Of a stretch of DNA of 37,098 bases, positions 8,015 to 16,811 are shown in pieces. Positions within the stretch are counted from its first letter, which is position 1. The number at the start of each line of letters is the position of its first letter. The stretch covers positions 1 to 37,098 of the forward strand of contig JAGGYF010000003.1 of assembly GCA_021162685.1 (NCBI GenBank), in the 5' to 3' direction. The notes under the pieces were generated by a model. That model had not been told where the DNA came from and made no database searches. It saw nothing but the letters and a program-made list of their open reading frames with translations. Both the position numbers and the translations under genes were made by a program. Source of the stretch: Candidatus Iainarchaeum sp. (GTDB taxonomy: Archaea; B1Sed10-29; WALL01).

Positions 8015-8025
8015 ACTATAAATAT
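8015..8025 (+). promoter_or_regulatory. TATA box of the DUF2341 surface protein gene
   Basis: ACTATAAATAT is a strong archaeal TATA box. Transcription would start about 25 bases downstream near 8045, right at the first base of the inverted repeat at 8046-8078, leaving a leader of about 75 bases. Confidence 0.6.
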
Positions 8026-8045
8026 GAGAACAGTGACATAATAAT

Positions 8046-8078
8046 GAACATGACAGTTTTGCAAAAAATGTCATGTTC
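8046..8078 (+). promoter_or_regulatory. Inverted repeat at the 5' end of the surface-protein mRNA
   Basis: GAACATGACA and TGTCATGTTC form a perfect 10-bp inverted repeat with a 13-base A/T-rich loop. Given the TATA box at 8015-8025, it would be the first element of the transcript or an operator over the start site. The real start codon (8122) comes 43 bases later behind a strong GGGGAGGAT. Confidence 0.55.
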
Positions 8079-8121
8079 GCGAGGAGAACTCAATGGGGAG
8101 AGGCAAGAAAGAGGGGAGGAT

Positions 8122-11100
8122 ATGTATAAGGGTTTAGTCTTTACCATAATCATAGCCACGGTTTTGTTTTTTTCTGGAGCCTATGCTTGGTGGAACTACA
8201 ATTGGCATTACAGAATACCTGTTAATATTACTGAGCCGGACGGGTCGGCTAAAACAAATATGTGGGTTAAAATCAATCTTGATACATCACAGTTGATCTC
8301 CGACGGAATGATGAATAGCGATTGTTCGGACATAAGAATCGTAGATAGTGATAATACAACAGAACTCCCAGTTCATTTTTTGGATAGTGAGTGCAACTCA
8401 GCCAACACTAGGATCTGGACCAGACTGAACATCTCTGCTTCAGAAACAAAAACAGTCTATGTTTACACTGGCAACCTTGGAGCCACATCAGTAAACCTTG
8501 GCACAGGTGTTTACGATGATTTTGAAGATGAGACAATAGACACGAGTAAGTGGAATGTTTACAGTTATGATGGAGGGTATGGTTCGTCTTCAGTATACGA
8601 GACTTCTGGATATATCCATGTAGGGGGGGTTTCTTCAAATTGTGATGTACAGTATGCTTTTGCAGAGTCAAAGACTCTTGACGATTTAGGTACATGGTTT
8701 TTCAAAATGAAAGTATACAAAAATCAGGACCAAGGAGCATCAACAATGTTGTCTAGGATTTACGTGTATGTCAATGGTGGCTGGACCAAGATTTTTGAAG
8801 ACTGTCGAACACCAGTTGCAGGAGCTTGTGCACCTTCCGAGGGTTATGCAAGCATAAGCTACACCTATAATTATATGATCAAGTGTGATGAAGGAAACAC
8901 AAAATTGTACAGACTAGAAAATGATGCGTGGGTATATCTCAATCAAATCACCGGTTGCGCCACAGAAATAAAGTTCTACACATATGATGCCTCAAATATT
9001 GGAGAAGACCACGAATACATTTATTATATTGGAACCACTCCTTTGGTTCTGGACGTAGACATCCAATCCATGCTGTCTACTGTAAATGGCCTGCCGGAAA
9101 CATATCCTGAAATAGTTTCCCAATCAGGGAGCTCAGTAATATACTCGAATGACACGCTGGTTGGGCAGAGCACATATGCAGGCCCAAATGCGGAAACAAA
9201 CTCAAAGTTTGAGTGGTGGGTCAACGGCGTCAAGGTGAAAGAAGGGACAGGTGTAGGTAGCTACACACTATCAAACTCAGAGTATGACTTTGTTGCCGGA
9301 GATAGCATTACATTTGTGTGCACTCCTTGTGATGATACTGGATACTGTGGTTCAACACAATCAACAACAAAAATTGTGGAGAACTGGCTCCCAATAATAT
9401 CCGAATCAATGGATAAAGTGAAGCTCAAAGGCGGCTCTACAGAGACATGGAACTTCACAATTCTGGATGCTGACTGGGATTCTGGGCAGCAGATAACAAT
9501 GGAGTGCTCTCTTGACGGTGGGCAAAACCAAACATATCAGGAATTGGTATTACAGGGAGGCAACAACCTCACATACTCAGCGGTGATCCCAGAGGACGAT
9601 GGGACACACTCTGTCAACTGTAGCTTTTCCGACGGATATAACACGACAACATATTCAGATGAGTTTCAAGCTGACTCCACACCACCGAGCACAGGAGTTA
9701 TAGGGATTGAAAACAATGGAGGCTATACAAATGATCCAACACCAACATTAACTCTTTTTTCAGACGGCGCATACTATATGCGCTTCGCTTGTATTGAGGA
9801 TATGCTCAATAGTGCTGTTTGGCACGACTATTTCACCACATTCGATTCGTTTGATATGACCGCAGGCCCAGGCTGTACACAAGATGAGGGCTTAAAGACA
9901 GTTTATGTTGAGTTTATGGACGATGTTGAGAACATCCAAACAACACATACTTCTGCAAATGTTATATATGATGCAACACCACCAATACCTTACCTGAGCA
10001 TAACGGGCAGTTACGAACTTCCTGGATTTACTTTAACTTTTTCTGAATCAGACAACTTTGTGTCATCAACAGACATAACAACGTATTACTGTGTTGATCA
10101 ACAAGGAACATGCCAACCAACGACTTTAATAGATGATGGAGGGACCATAACACTTGACCAGAGAGGAACAAACTACATACTGACAAACTCAACAGACAAA
10201 GCTGGAAACCAGAACATAACACAGTTCATACAGAAAATCAACATGCTTCCAAATGTAACAAACGTAACAATCTCACCACAGGAAGTATACTCTAATACTG
10301 ATCTCTCATGTAATGTTGATAACATTGAAAACGAACCTGACCAACCAATCACCCTTTACTACACATGGTATGTGAATGGTGTAAACGTATCAACAGATCA
10401 AACACTTGATGCAAGCCTCGGGCTTTTCGCGAAGGATGACCAAGTTTACTGTGAGGCCTGGGCATACGACGGCATGGAATACGGTCCATCAAACACATCA
10501 GAGGTAAAAACGGTCTTGGGTTATAAACCGACAATGGATGCGATATCAGCTACACCATATGTGAAACAAGACGATACGATAACTGTCTCAACAGTCAACG
10601 CACATGATGAAGATGGAGGCAATCTTGTGCTCAAATGTACTGAAACGCCTGGTGACTATTCAATAGTGCTCTGTCAGACAGCGCCAGGTCAACCAGAGCG
10701 TTCGTGTTCCTTTACATCATTTTGGACAGATGATGAGGCTCACCAAATATACTGTGTAATTGTGGACTCAGATGGTTATGTATCTGATGAGAAGTCCGCA
10801 ACAATAATATCAGATAACACTCCCCCAACCACAACATCAGACTACGCCTACAACAACACATGGCACAACGAAGCTGCATCAATAACACTGAATGCAACAG
10901 ATTTGTCAGGAGTCAACGAAACAAAGTATTGTTTTGGCGAATCATGCACTCCAGACTTGGTGTACTGCTCAGGTGAGAGCTGCGATTCTGGAGAGGGTGT
11001 GTCACCAATACAGATCGGTGAGGGCATAACATATCTAAGGTTTAACTCCATAGATGTTCTTGGCAATGTCGAGCCCATACAAACTCTGATCGTGAAGATT

Positions 11101-12789
11101 GACACAACCTCACCAACAATTGAAGTAACTTATCCACAATCAATAGCAATGCCATCCCAAAACTTTTCAGCTGTCTTCTATGACAATCTTGATGAGTCTC
11201 CATCAGCTCTCTACTGTGTCGACAATGATGGTGTATGTGTTCCAGATACTACATTAACAAACAACACAAACATAACGCTCCCATCACTCAGGGGGCTTGT
11301 ACACATCAGAATAAACGCCACAGACCACGCAAATAACTACAACCTAAAAGACGTTGAATTTAGGGTAAACACTCTGCCCGTAATAACAGACATCTCAATA
11401 CCAACGCTGACAACAGACACAGACGCTGTTTGTGACGCATTCACAAACACATCAAAGCTCACACCAGACGAGCAGTACGACTACCAGAACCAGAACCACA
11501 CCACATACTACAAATGGTACGTCAACGGCACACTCCTTGAGAACGAAACAGAAAAGACATTGAACCACACATACTTCAGCAGGGGAGACACAGTAAAATG
11601 CTCTGCAATGCAGAATGACGGCATGGAAAACAGCTCTTGGTACGACTCACAGGAAATCACTGTGGTGAATGCACCACCAACTGTTGACAGCATTTCTGTT
11701 TCATCAACAGCTCCTGATGTGGACATCTCATGCACGTTTACTGCGTCAGACCCTGATGGGGACACAATAACACAGAACGAGACAAAGTGGTACAAGAATG
11801 GAAACGAAACAAACTACACGGACTACATGCCTGAGAACGAAACAGAGCCGGGCGACAACTTTACATGTTCTGTTAGGGTGTTTGATGGGTTCAATTGGTC
11901 TGAGTGGAGCAACTACACATTTACTATTACTGGCATATGTGGCAACGGCATACTGGAGCCTGGAGAAGAGTGCGACGGTTCAAACTTCGGAGGAAAGACG
12001 TGTAGTTCGTATGGTTATAGTGGTGGGTCATTGACATGTACCTCCTCATGTACAATAAGTATTGATGGGTGCTCCTCCGGTGGCGACGACGGAAGCTCCT
12101 CCGGAGGAGGCGGAGGAGGTGGCGGCGGTGCCGTTGACCTAGAGGACGTGGAGTTCAAGTCAGATGAAGGCGAGACCATAACATTCCCAATCGTGTTCAC
12201 AAGCGGCCCCGTCACCATTGAGCGCGACTTTGACTACGAGTCAACGTTCATAACAATTGACTACACAGAGGTGAAGACATACATAAGAGAGGTTGTGAAG
12301 ACAGACAAAGACCTGAGGGACGTTAGGTACACAACCACTATACCAAAGGAGTTCGCGCAGAAGGCCTCTGACATAACCATAGATGGTGCAGACTACAACA
12401 TAGTCAAAGATGACCCTGTGTTTGAGCTCATACTCGGAGACATGAAAGCAGGTGAGGAGAAGACAGTAACATTCACAGTGAATAAGGAGCACTCAATGTA
12501 TGACATGGCAGACATCGTTGCAGGTATGAACGACCCAGTTGTGAGCTACAAGGTACCTGAGCAGAAGGCTGTTGAGCAGCCGAAGAAGGAATCAATCAAG
12601 GAAGAGCAGCCAGAGGAAACAGACATAAGGAATGTAACAGAATCAAAACCCCCAGAACCTAAGAGAGAAAAGGCATCTCTACTCACAGGTTTTGTAACGT
12701 TTGTTCAAGCAGAATTAAAATCAATCATTGTTATATTCATTATGTTAACGATGACAATTCTTATGGTAAGGAGGAAACAACGTGTATAA
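8122..12789 (+). CDS. Giant surface protein: DUF2341, Ig-like repeats, Cys-rich module, C-terminal stalk and anchor
   Basis: A 1555-residue protein. Start ATG 8122 is chosen for GGGGAGGAT just upstream and a clean signal peptide (MYKGLVFTIIIATVLFFSGAYA); an ATG at 8044 would overlap a hairpin and spoil the signal. Order: DUF2341 (about 28-122, beginning WWNYNWHYRIPV), a jelly-roll-like domain (about 130-310), many Ig/cadherin-like domains with DxDGD and TTPPTT-type linkers, a CGNGILEPGEECDG Cys-rich module (about 1273-1315), a glycine run (about 1328-1337), a conserved C-terminal domain (about 1338-1453), a charged linker, one membrane helix (about 1532-1549) and a basic tail. It is probably an S-layer-associated glycoprotein or adhesin. 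Its stop overlaps the next gene by eight bases. Confidence 0.9.
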   Translation: MYKGLVFTIIIATVLFFSGAYAWWNYNWHYRIPVNITEPDGSAKTNMWVKINLDTSQLISDGMMNSDCSDIRIVDSDNTTELPVHFLDSECNSANTRIWTRLNISASETKTVYVYTGNLGATSVNLGTGVYDDFEDETIDTSKWNVYSYDGGYGSSSVYETSGYIHVGGVSSNCDVQYAFAESKTLDDLGTWFFKMKVYKNQDQGASTMLSRIYVYVNGGWTKIFEDCRTPVAGACAPSEGYASISYTYNYMIKCDEGNTKLYRLENDAWVYLNQITGCATEIKFYTYDASNIGEDHEYIYYIGTTPLVLDVDIQSMLSTVNGLPETYPEIVSQSGSSVIYSNDTLVGQSTYAGPNAETNSKFEWWVNGVKVKEGTGVGSYTLSNSEYDFVAGDSITFVCTPCDDTGYCGSTQSTTKIVENWLPIISESMDKVKLKGGSTETWNFTILDADWDSGQQITMECSLDGGQNQTYQELVLQGGNNLTYSAVIPEDDGTHSVNCSFSDGYNTTTYSDEFQADSTPPSTGVIGIENNGGYTNDPTPTLTLFSDGAYYMRFACIEDMLNSAVWHDYFTTFDSFDMTAGPGCTQDEGLKTVYVEFMDDVENIQTTHTSANVIYDATPPIPYLSITGSYELPGFTLTFSESDNFVSSTDITTYYCVDQQGTCQPTTLIDDGGTITLDQRGTNYILTNSTDKAGNQNITQFIQKINMLPNVTNVTISPQEVYSNTDLSCNVDNIENEPDQPITLYYTWYVNGVNVSTDQTLDASLGLFAKDDQVYCEAWAYDGMEYGPSNTSEVKTVLGYKPTMDAISATPYVKQDDTITVSTVNAHDEDGGNLVLKCTETPGDYSIVLCQTAPGQPERSCSFTSFWTDDEAHQIYCVIVDSDGYVSDEKSATIISDNTPPTTTSDYAYNNTWHNEAASITLNATDLSGVNETKYCFGESCTPDLVYCSGESCDSGEGVSPIQIGEGITYLRFNSIDVLGNVEPIQTLIVKIDTTSPTIEVTYPQSIAMPSQNFSAVFYDNLDESPSALYCVDNDGVCVPDTTLTNNTNITLPSLRGLVHIRINATDHANNYNLKDVEFRVNTLPVITDISIPTLTTDTDAVCDAFTNTSKLTPDEQYDYQNQNHTTYYKWYVNGTLLENETEKTLNHTYFSRGDTVKCSAMQNDGMENSSWYDSQEITVVNAPPTVDSISVSSTAPDVDISCTFTASDPDGDTITQNETKWYKNGNETNYTDYMPENETEPGDNFTCSVRVFDGFNWSEWSNYTFTITGICGNGILEPGEECDGSNFGGKTCSSYGYSGGSLTCTSSCTISIDGCSSGGDDGSSSGGGGGGGGGAVDLEDVEFKSDEGETITFPIVFTSGPVTIERDFDYESTFITIDYTEVKTYIREVVKTDKDLRDVRYTTTIPKEFAQKASDITIDGADYNIVKDDPVFELILGDMKAGEEKTVTFTVNKEHSMYDMADIVAGMNDPVVSYKVPEQKAVEQPKKESIKEEQPEETDIRNVTESKPPEPKREKASLLTGFVTFVQAELKSIIVIFIMLTMTILMVRRKQRV

Positions 12790-13363
12790 CTTGTTAGCGT
12801 ATGTAATGGCGCTATATCCTGGTGTTTATATACGCGTGGGTTTCAAGGACTTATCCAAAAGGAAGAAGAGAATCAGCTCAACTCTTGCGTCGTTTGTCCC
12901 ATTTGTTACGGCAGTGTTCTCTCCAGATGCAGCGATTGTCCTTTCCACTCTAGAATTTTTTGGATTATATGCTCTTGAAAATGGCTACTTTTCATTTCCA
13001 GAGATAAATATACAGTTACCAGAATTGAGAAAGAGAGAGGAGAGGGTGCAAGAGGATAAGATAAGACCAAAACCAAGGATTTTTCCAAAGGATGAAAGGA
13101 AGAGAAGGATAATTGTGAGGGCAATAGCAGAGCGATTGTATAGGGAACACGGAAAATTTCATGCAGCAGGTATATGGCGTAGGCTATTTGAGATTTATGG
13201 TGACCAGGTTTTGAAGAATAGGATATACATAGAGAAGTGGATTTCATTCTGGATGAAAAATGAGAAGGATATTGTCTTCAAGGAACAACTTGGAAGGACA
13301 AAATACTACACTTTTTTGAGTAAGGATAATCTGCAAAATACATATATATTTCAAGAAAAATAA
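12782..13363 (+). CDS. Membrane protein with possible C-terminal winged-helix domain
   Basis: A 193-residue protein starting at GTG 12782 inside the end of the surface-protein gene; AAGGAGG seven bases upstream supports this start. Residues 1-75 contain hydrophobic stretches (about 37-70) and a basic KDLSKRKKR segment. The middle is charged and proline-rich. The C-terminal 85 residues (IIVRAIAERLYREHGKFHAAGIWRRLFE...) look like a helix-turn-helix or winged-helix fold. No family was recognised with certainty. Coupling to the surface protein suggests a membrane-linked regulator or assembly factor; this is inference from context. Confidence 0.65.
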   Translation: MYNLLAYVMALYPGVYIRVGFKDLSKRKKRISSTLASFVPFVTAVFSPDAAIVLSTLEFFGLYALENGYFSFPEINIQLPELRKREERVQEDKIRPKPRIFPKDERKRRIIVRAIAERLYREHGKFHAAGIWRRLFEIYGDQVLKNRIYIEKWISFWMKNEKDIVFKEQLGRTKYYTFLSKDNLQNTYIFQEK

Positions 13364-13380
13364 AGAATATGTGTCTCCTC

Positions 13381-13387
13381 TTTTTTT
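13381..13387 (+). terminator. Poly-T terminator candidate
   Basis: A T7 run after a pyrimidine-rich CTCCTC, 17 bases past the preceding stop. Archaeal RNA polymerase stops at such T-runs without needing a hairpin. The following 160 bases are very AT-rich with no gene seen. Confidence 0.5.
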
Positions 13388-13546
13388 GTATGGGACATAT
13401 ATCTGGCTATTTTCTGCATATGCATCCATTTTTATATATTACATATAAAAAAATAAATAAATTATTCGTTTTTTCTCAAAAAAATTGTTTACATAATGCA
13501 GATAGAAAAAATAAAGTCATATGTTACTTTATTCGCAAAACGAAAG

Positions 13547-13556
13547 CATTATAAAG
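13547..13556 (+). promoter_or_regulatory. TATA box ahead of candidate structured RNA
   Basis: CATTATAAAG preceded by purine-rich CGAAAG (BRE-like). Its centre is about 26 bases upstream of the first GC-rich stem at 13579, the spacing expected for a transcription start at that stem. Confidence 0.5.
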
Positions 13557-13578
13557 GAGTTTGACTAAAACATAATTA

Positions 13579-13654
13579 GGGCAGTTGGGTGGGCTGCCCA
13601 CGTGGAGGGGAGATGTATGTTGGGGAGAGGAGTGCACCCCTCCACCTCTTTTAT
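13579..13654 (+). ncRNA. Candidate structured small RNA (or structured leader of the helicase gene)
   Basis: A sharply GC-rich 70-base island in AT-rich surroundings. It holds two nested-free hairpins: GGGCAG (13579-13584) with CTGCCC (13594-13599), and GTGGAGGGG (13602-13610) with CCCCTCCAC (13637-13645). A TATA box lies about 26 bases upstream and a CTCTTTTAT tract follows. No tRNA T-loop, 3' ACA box or C/D boxes were found. It could be a stand-alone RNA or the 5' leader of the helicase mRNA, whose ATG is 34 bases downstream. Confidence 0.45.
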
Positions 13655-13687
13655 CTCGGCAACTCATATCCTCTCATATTTATAATC

Positions 13688-15601
13688 ATGGAATCCAAAA
13701 ACAAAACCATGCCTAGTGTGTACTTCTCACATGAGAAACCCAGGAAGCACCAAGACGAGATGCTGCGAGATGTAACACAGGCAATACACGAGGGAAAGCA
13801 TCTGATAGCACATGCTCCTACGGGCATAGGGAAGACAGCGGCAGCCCTTGGGCCTGCCCTTACCTATTCTCTACGTGAAAACAAGACCGTGTTTTTTCTT
13901 ACACCTAAGATATCACAACACCAGATTGCGGTTCAGGAGCTGAGGACACTTGCCAAAAAATATAATCTTGATTTCCTGGCTGTGGATATGGTGGGAAGGC
14001 GCTATTCCTGCGTTGATCCAGTGTTAGGTGATGCGGATTTTGATGATTTCTATGAGATATGTAAAAAGCGCAGGAAGGAGGAGCGGTGTCCGTTCTACGC
14101 AAATGCGAGGGGGTTTGATTCTCAACAGAAGGCAAGGGCAAAGATACATATGGAGAGAATACTCTCATTATACGAAACAATTGTTGAGCATGATGTCCTC
14201 TTTGATATGTGCGCAAGTTTTGTATCAAAAGGCACACCTACTCCCCTCTGTACGTATGAGGTAGCAATGCAGATCGCTAAAAAGTCCAGTGTGATTATAT
14301 GTGACTACTTTCACTTGTTGAGTCCTTCTATACGTGATACGTTCCTCAGAAAAATTAATGTAGAGCCAGAGCAAGCGATTATTATTATAGATGAGGCGCA
14401 TAATGTTCCAGAGCGCGTTAGAAAACATTTGAGCATTTCAATTACGAATAAACTCATGAAGCGTGCAGAGACAGAAGCGAAACTTATGGATTCAGATCTA
14501 GTAAAGCATATACGAAGAATCTCCAAAGCAATACAGTCCATCAAACAATCCATGGATAAGAAGGAGGCGATCATTCAGAAAACAGATATCCCTCTGTTGA
14601 GCGATGCACTTATTGGCGACTTCAAGGAAACAGGTATTGCCTATATGGAACAAACAAATAGGCACAGGAGCGCACTCCTTAAGATAGGGAGGTTTTACGA
14701 GCAATGGATAAACGATTCTGTTGCATATATGCGCATGGCAAGGAAATGGGAAACAGCAGATGGACTCACAATAAGTTATAAGTGTTTGGATCCGAGTATT
14801 GCAACAAAACAGCTTATTCATGATTCTCATTCAACAATTGCAATGTCTGGAACATTGGCTCCCCAGGAGATGTATCGCGACCTTCTGGGTTTTGAAAGAG
14901 AGCGAACAATGCTTAGAGAATACCTCTCTCCCTTTCCAAAACAAAACCGCTTGAATATAATATGCGATGCAGTGACAACAAGATTTTCAAAAAGGAATGA
15001 GGATACGTTCAAACATATAGCAGAAGAACTGGATGCAATTGTGGACGCAGTACCTGGGAACATTGCCCTGTTTTTTCCTTCCTATAATGTAATGAAGCGC
15101 GTACTTGTGCATTTAAACACGCAAAAGAAATTATTTGTCCAGAAGGAGAACAGTACGCCAGAAGAAATCAGTCAACTCCTAAAAGGATTTAGATCATCAA
15201 AACACTTTGGTGCTGTCTTATGTGCTGTTGCAGGTGGCTCATTCGCAGAAGGTATTGACTATCTTGGGAAGGACCTCATAGCTGCAGTTGTTGTTGGAAT
15301 CCCATTAGCAGAGTTCAGCCTTGAAACTGAGGCACTGGTAGATTACTATGAGTATAAGTTTGGCTCTGGTTGGAATTACGGGTATCTATTCCCAGCAATG
15401 GCTCGTGCAATTCAAGCATCTGGCCGCGTGATCAGAAGTGAAGATGACAGAGGCGTTGCTATATTTTTGGATGAGAGGTTTCTCTGGAAAAACTATCACA
15501 AATGTTTTCCGCGTTCAATGAACTTTGTGATTTCTGATGATCCTGCGGGGGAAATAAAACAGTTCTTCGCCCAAAAGGATTATAAATTTTGGTTGCAATA
15601 A
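13688..15601 (+). CDS. XPD/DinG-family iron-sulfur DNA helicase
   Basis: A 637-residue superfamily 2 helicase. Walker A is APTGIGKT (about 42-49), the Walker B box is IIIIDEAH (about 231-238), and the C-terminal motifs include MSGTLAP and a QASGRVIRSEDDRG segment. Cysteines at about 108, 125, 134, 175 and 188 lie between Walker A and the DEAH box, where XPD proteins hold a 4Fe-4S cluster. XPD opens DNA 5' to 3' in repair. The start at 13688 (MESKNKTMPSVYF) is chosen because the longer frame from 13589 would translate through the GC-rich hairpins and does not match family N-termini; M at 13709 is possible. It is followed 20 bases later by the broken pyrF. Confidence 0.9.
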   Translation: MESKNKTMPSVYFSHEKPRKHQDEMLRDVTQAIHEGKHLIAHAPTGIGKTAAALGPALTYSLRENKTVFFLTPKISQHQIAVQELRTLAKKYNLDFLAVDMVGRRYSCVDPVLGDADFDDFYEICKKRRKEERCPFYANARGFDSQQKARAKIHMERILSLYETIVEHDVLFDMCASFVSKGTPTPLCTYEVAMQIAKKSSVIICDYFHLLSPSIRDTFLRKINVEPEQAIIIIDEAHNVPERVRKHLSISITNKLMKRAETEAKLMDSDLVKHIRRISKAIQSIKQSMDKKEAIIQKTDIPLLSDALIGDFKETGIAYMEQTNRHRSALLKIGRFYEQWINDSVAYMRMARKWETADGLTISYKCLDPSIATKQLIHDSHSTIAMSGTLAPQEMYRDLLGFERERTMLREYLSPFPKQNRLNIICDAVTTRFSKRNEDTFKHIAEELDAIVDAVPGNIALFFPSYNVMKRVLVHLNTQKKLFVQKENSTPEEISQLLKGFRSSKHFGAVLCAVAGGSFAEGIDYLGKDLIAAVVVGIPLAEFSLETEALVDYYEYKFGSGWNYGYLFPAMARAIQASGRVIRSEDDRGVAIFLDERFLWKNYHKCFPRSMNFVISDDPAGEIKQFFAQKDYKFWLQ

Positions 15602-15621
15602 TTATTTGAGAGGGGAAACCT

Positions 15622-16186
15622 ATGGAGCTTGTTCAGAATACAGGCATCATCTTCTCTTTGGATGTGATTAGAAGGGAAGAGGCATTTGGTATAACAGAAG
15701 AAATAAATGAGTTCATAGATGCAATAAAGGTTGGGTACCTGCTTGTTCTGTCTTGTGGGATCGGTATCATTGATGAGCTAAAAAAAGAGTTTGGAAAACC
15801 AATTCTTGCAGATTTTAAGGTGGCGGACGTACCCGTTACAAACAAAAAGATTTTTGAGTTATGCAAAATGCACTCAGTTGATGCAGTTATGGTTCACGGG
15901 TTTATCGGGCCAGTAACGCTGAATATGTGCGTTGAGGAAGCAGGGGATTTGTTGCTTTCAAGCGCCAGGAACAAAGCCCAAACTCGTGGCCAGGATACGT
16001 GATGCAGTAGGAGAAGATATGAAGATTATTTGTTGTGGGATAGGCGCTCAGGGAGGAAAGCCTGGAAAAGCAATACAAGCAGGCGCGGATTTTGAGATTA
16101 TAGGTAGGGCAATCTATCTATCAAGAAACCCGAGAGCTGCTGCCAAGAGACTTAGTGAAGAAACGAGAAGGACAATCAGATCATAG
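15622..16186 (+). pseudogene. pyrF: Orotidine 5'-phosphate decarboxylase, disrupted by internal deletion and frameshift
   Basis: The N-terminal part (frame from ATG 15622) carries the OMP decarboxylase hallmarks: SLDV, KVGY, the catalytic DFKVAD array (ADFKVADVPVTN) and MVHGF. After CVEEAG (about 15944) the frame runs into a short unrelated tail ending at 16002. The C-terminal part continues in the +1 frame: APGTKPKLVARIRDAVGED, GIGAQGG (phosphate loop) and IIGRAIY, to 16186. Compared with archaeal PyrF (about 220 residues), roughly 35-40 residues between VHGF and APGTKP are missing, including the usual EMSHPG strand. So this is a frame shift plus a deletion. As read, no full enzyme can be made. 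It may be a true pseudogene or a consensus or assembly error. AGAGGGGAAACCT precedes the start. Confidence 0.85.
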
Positions 16187-16811
16187 ATACTACCTGCTTT
16201 ATCTCACTAATATCATCTACGATAAAGTCCGCTTTACATTTCTTTAACTCATCTTTTTTTCCAATTCCATATGTCACTCCACATGTTTTTGTGCCTGCTC
16301 TTTTTCCTGCATTAACATCTATACATGTATCCCCTACAAAAAGAGAGTGGGAAGGAGGAGTATTGAGCTTTTCTGCTGCTAGGATGATTGCATCAGGGGC
16401 AGGTTTTGGGTTTCTAACAAGATCTCCCCCAATAATTATGTCAAAAAACCTTGTGATGTTAGATGCGTCGCAGAGCTGTTTAGCGAGATTTGTTCTCTTT
16501 GTTGTGACAATTGCTAGTTTATAATTGGATAATTCATTTAGTGTGTGCGTTACTCCTGGGAATAATTGTGAGTTCTTTACTGATGTCCTTGCGTACTCTT
16601 TCCTGTATACAGTACAGAGAGAATCTGTGTCTTTTGGGTTAACGAGATATCTGTACATATCTTCAATGGGCCTGCCTATTAGGGCAATGATTTTTTCCTC
16701 AGGTACTGCATTATATCCCATTTTCCTCAAGGAAGTATTGAACGCGTGTACAATACTCCTTTTTGTGTCTATAAGTGTTCCATCAAGATCAAACATGATT
16801 GTTTTTATCAT
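16176..16811 (-). CDS. HAD-superfamily phosphatase, phosphoglycolate phosphatase-like
   Basis: A 211-residue protein with all four HAD motifs: DLDGT (8-12, nucleophile Asp8), VTTKR, KPAPD and GDTCIDV. The alpha-helical cap between motifs I and II matches the Gph/PGP class (subfamily IA). Such enzymes remove phosphate from 2-phosphoglycolate or similar small substrates; specificity cannot be read from sequence. Its start overlaps the PfkB gene end by 23 bases, so the pair is one operon (PfkB first). It is convergent with the broken pyrF, overlapping it by 11 bases. With RuBisCO 2 kb away, 2-phosphoglycolate salvage is possible but unproven. Confidence 0.85.
   Translation of the reverse strand: MIKTIMFDLDGTLIDTKRSIVHAFNTSLRKMGYNAVPEEKIIALIGRPIEDMYRYLVNPKDTDSLCTVYRKEYARTSVKNSQLFPGVTHTLNELSNYKLAIVTTKRTNLAKQLCDASNITRFFDIIIGGDLVRNPKPAPDAIILAAEKLNTPPSHSLFVGDTCIDVNAGKRAGTKTCGVTYGIGKKDELKKCKADFIVDDISEIKQVVSMI

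Noticed and set aside
8044-8121. Start of the giant surface protein at ATG 8044
   Set aside because: This would put 26 polar residues before the signal peptide and overlaps the inverted repeat; 8122 has a strong ribosome-binding site.
13589-13687. N-terminal extension of the helicase
   Set aside because: It would translate through the GC-rich hairpins, adds residues unlike the family, and lacks a ribosome-binding site.
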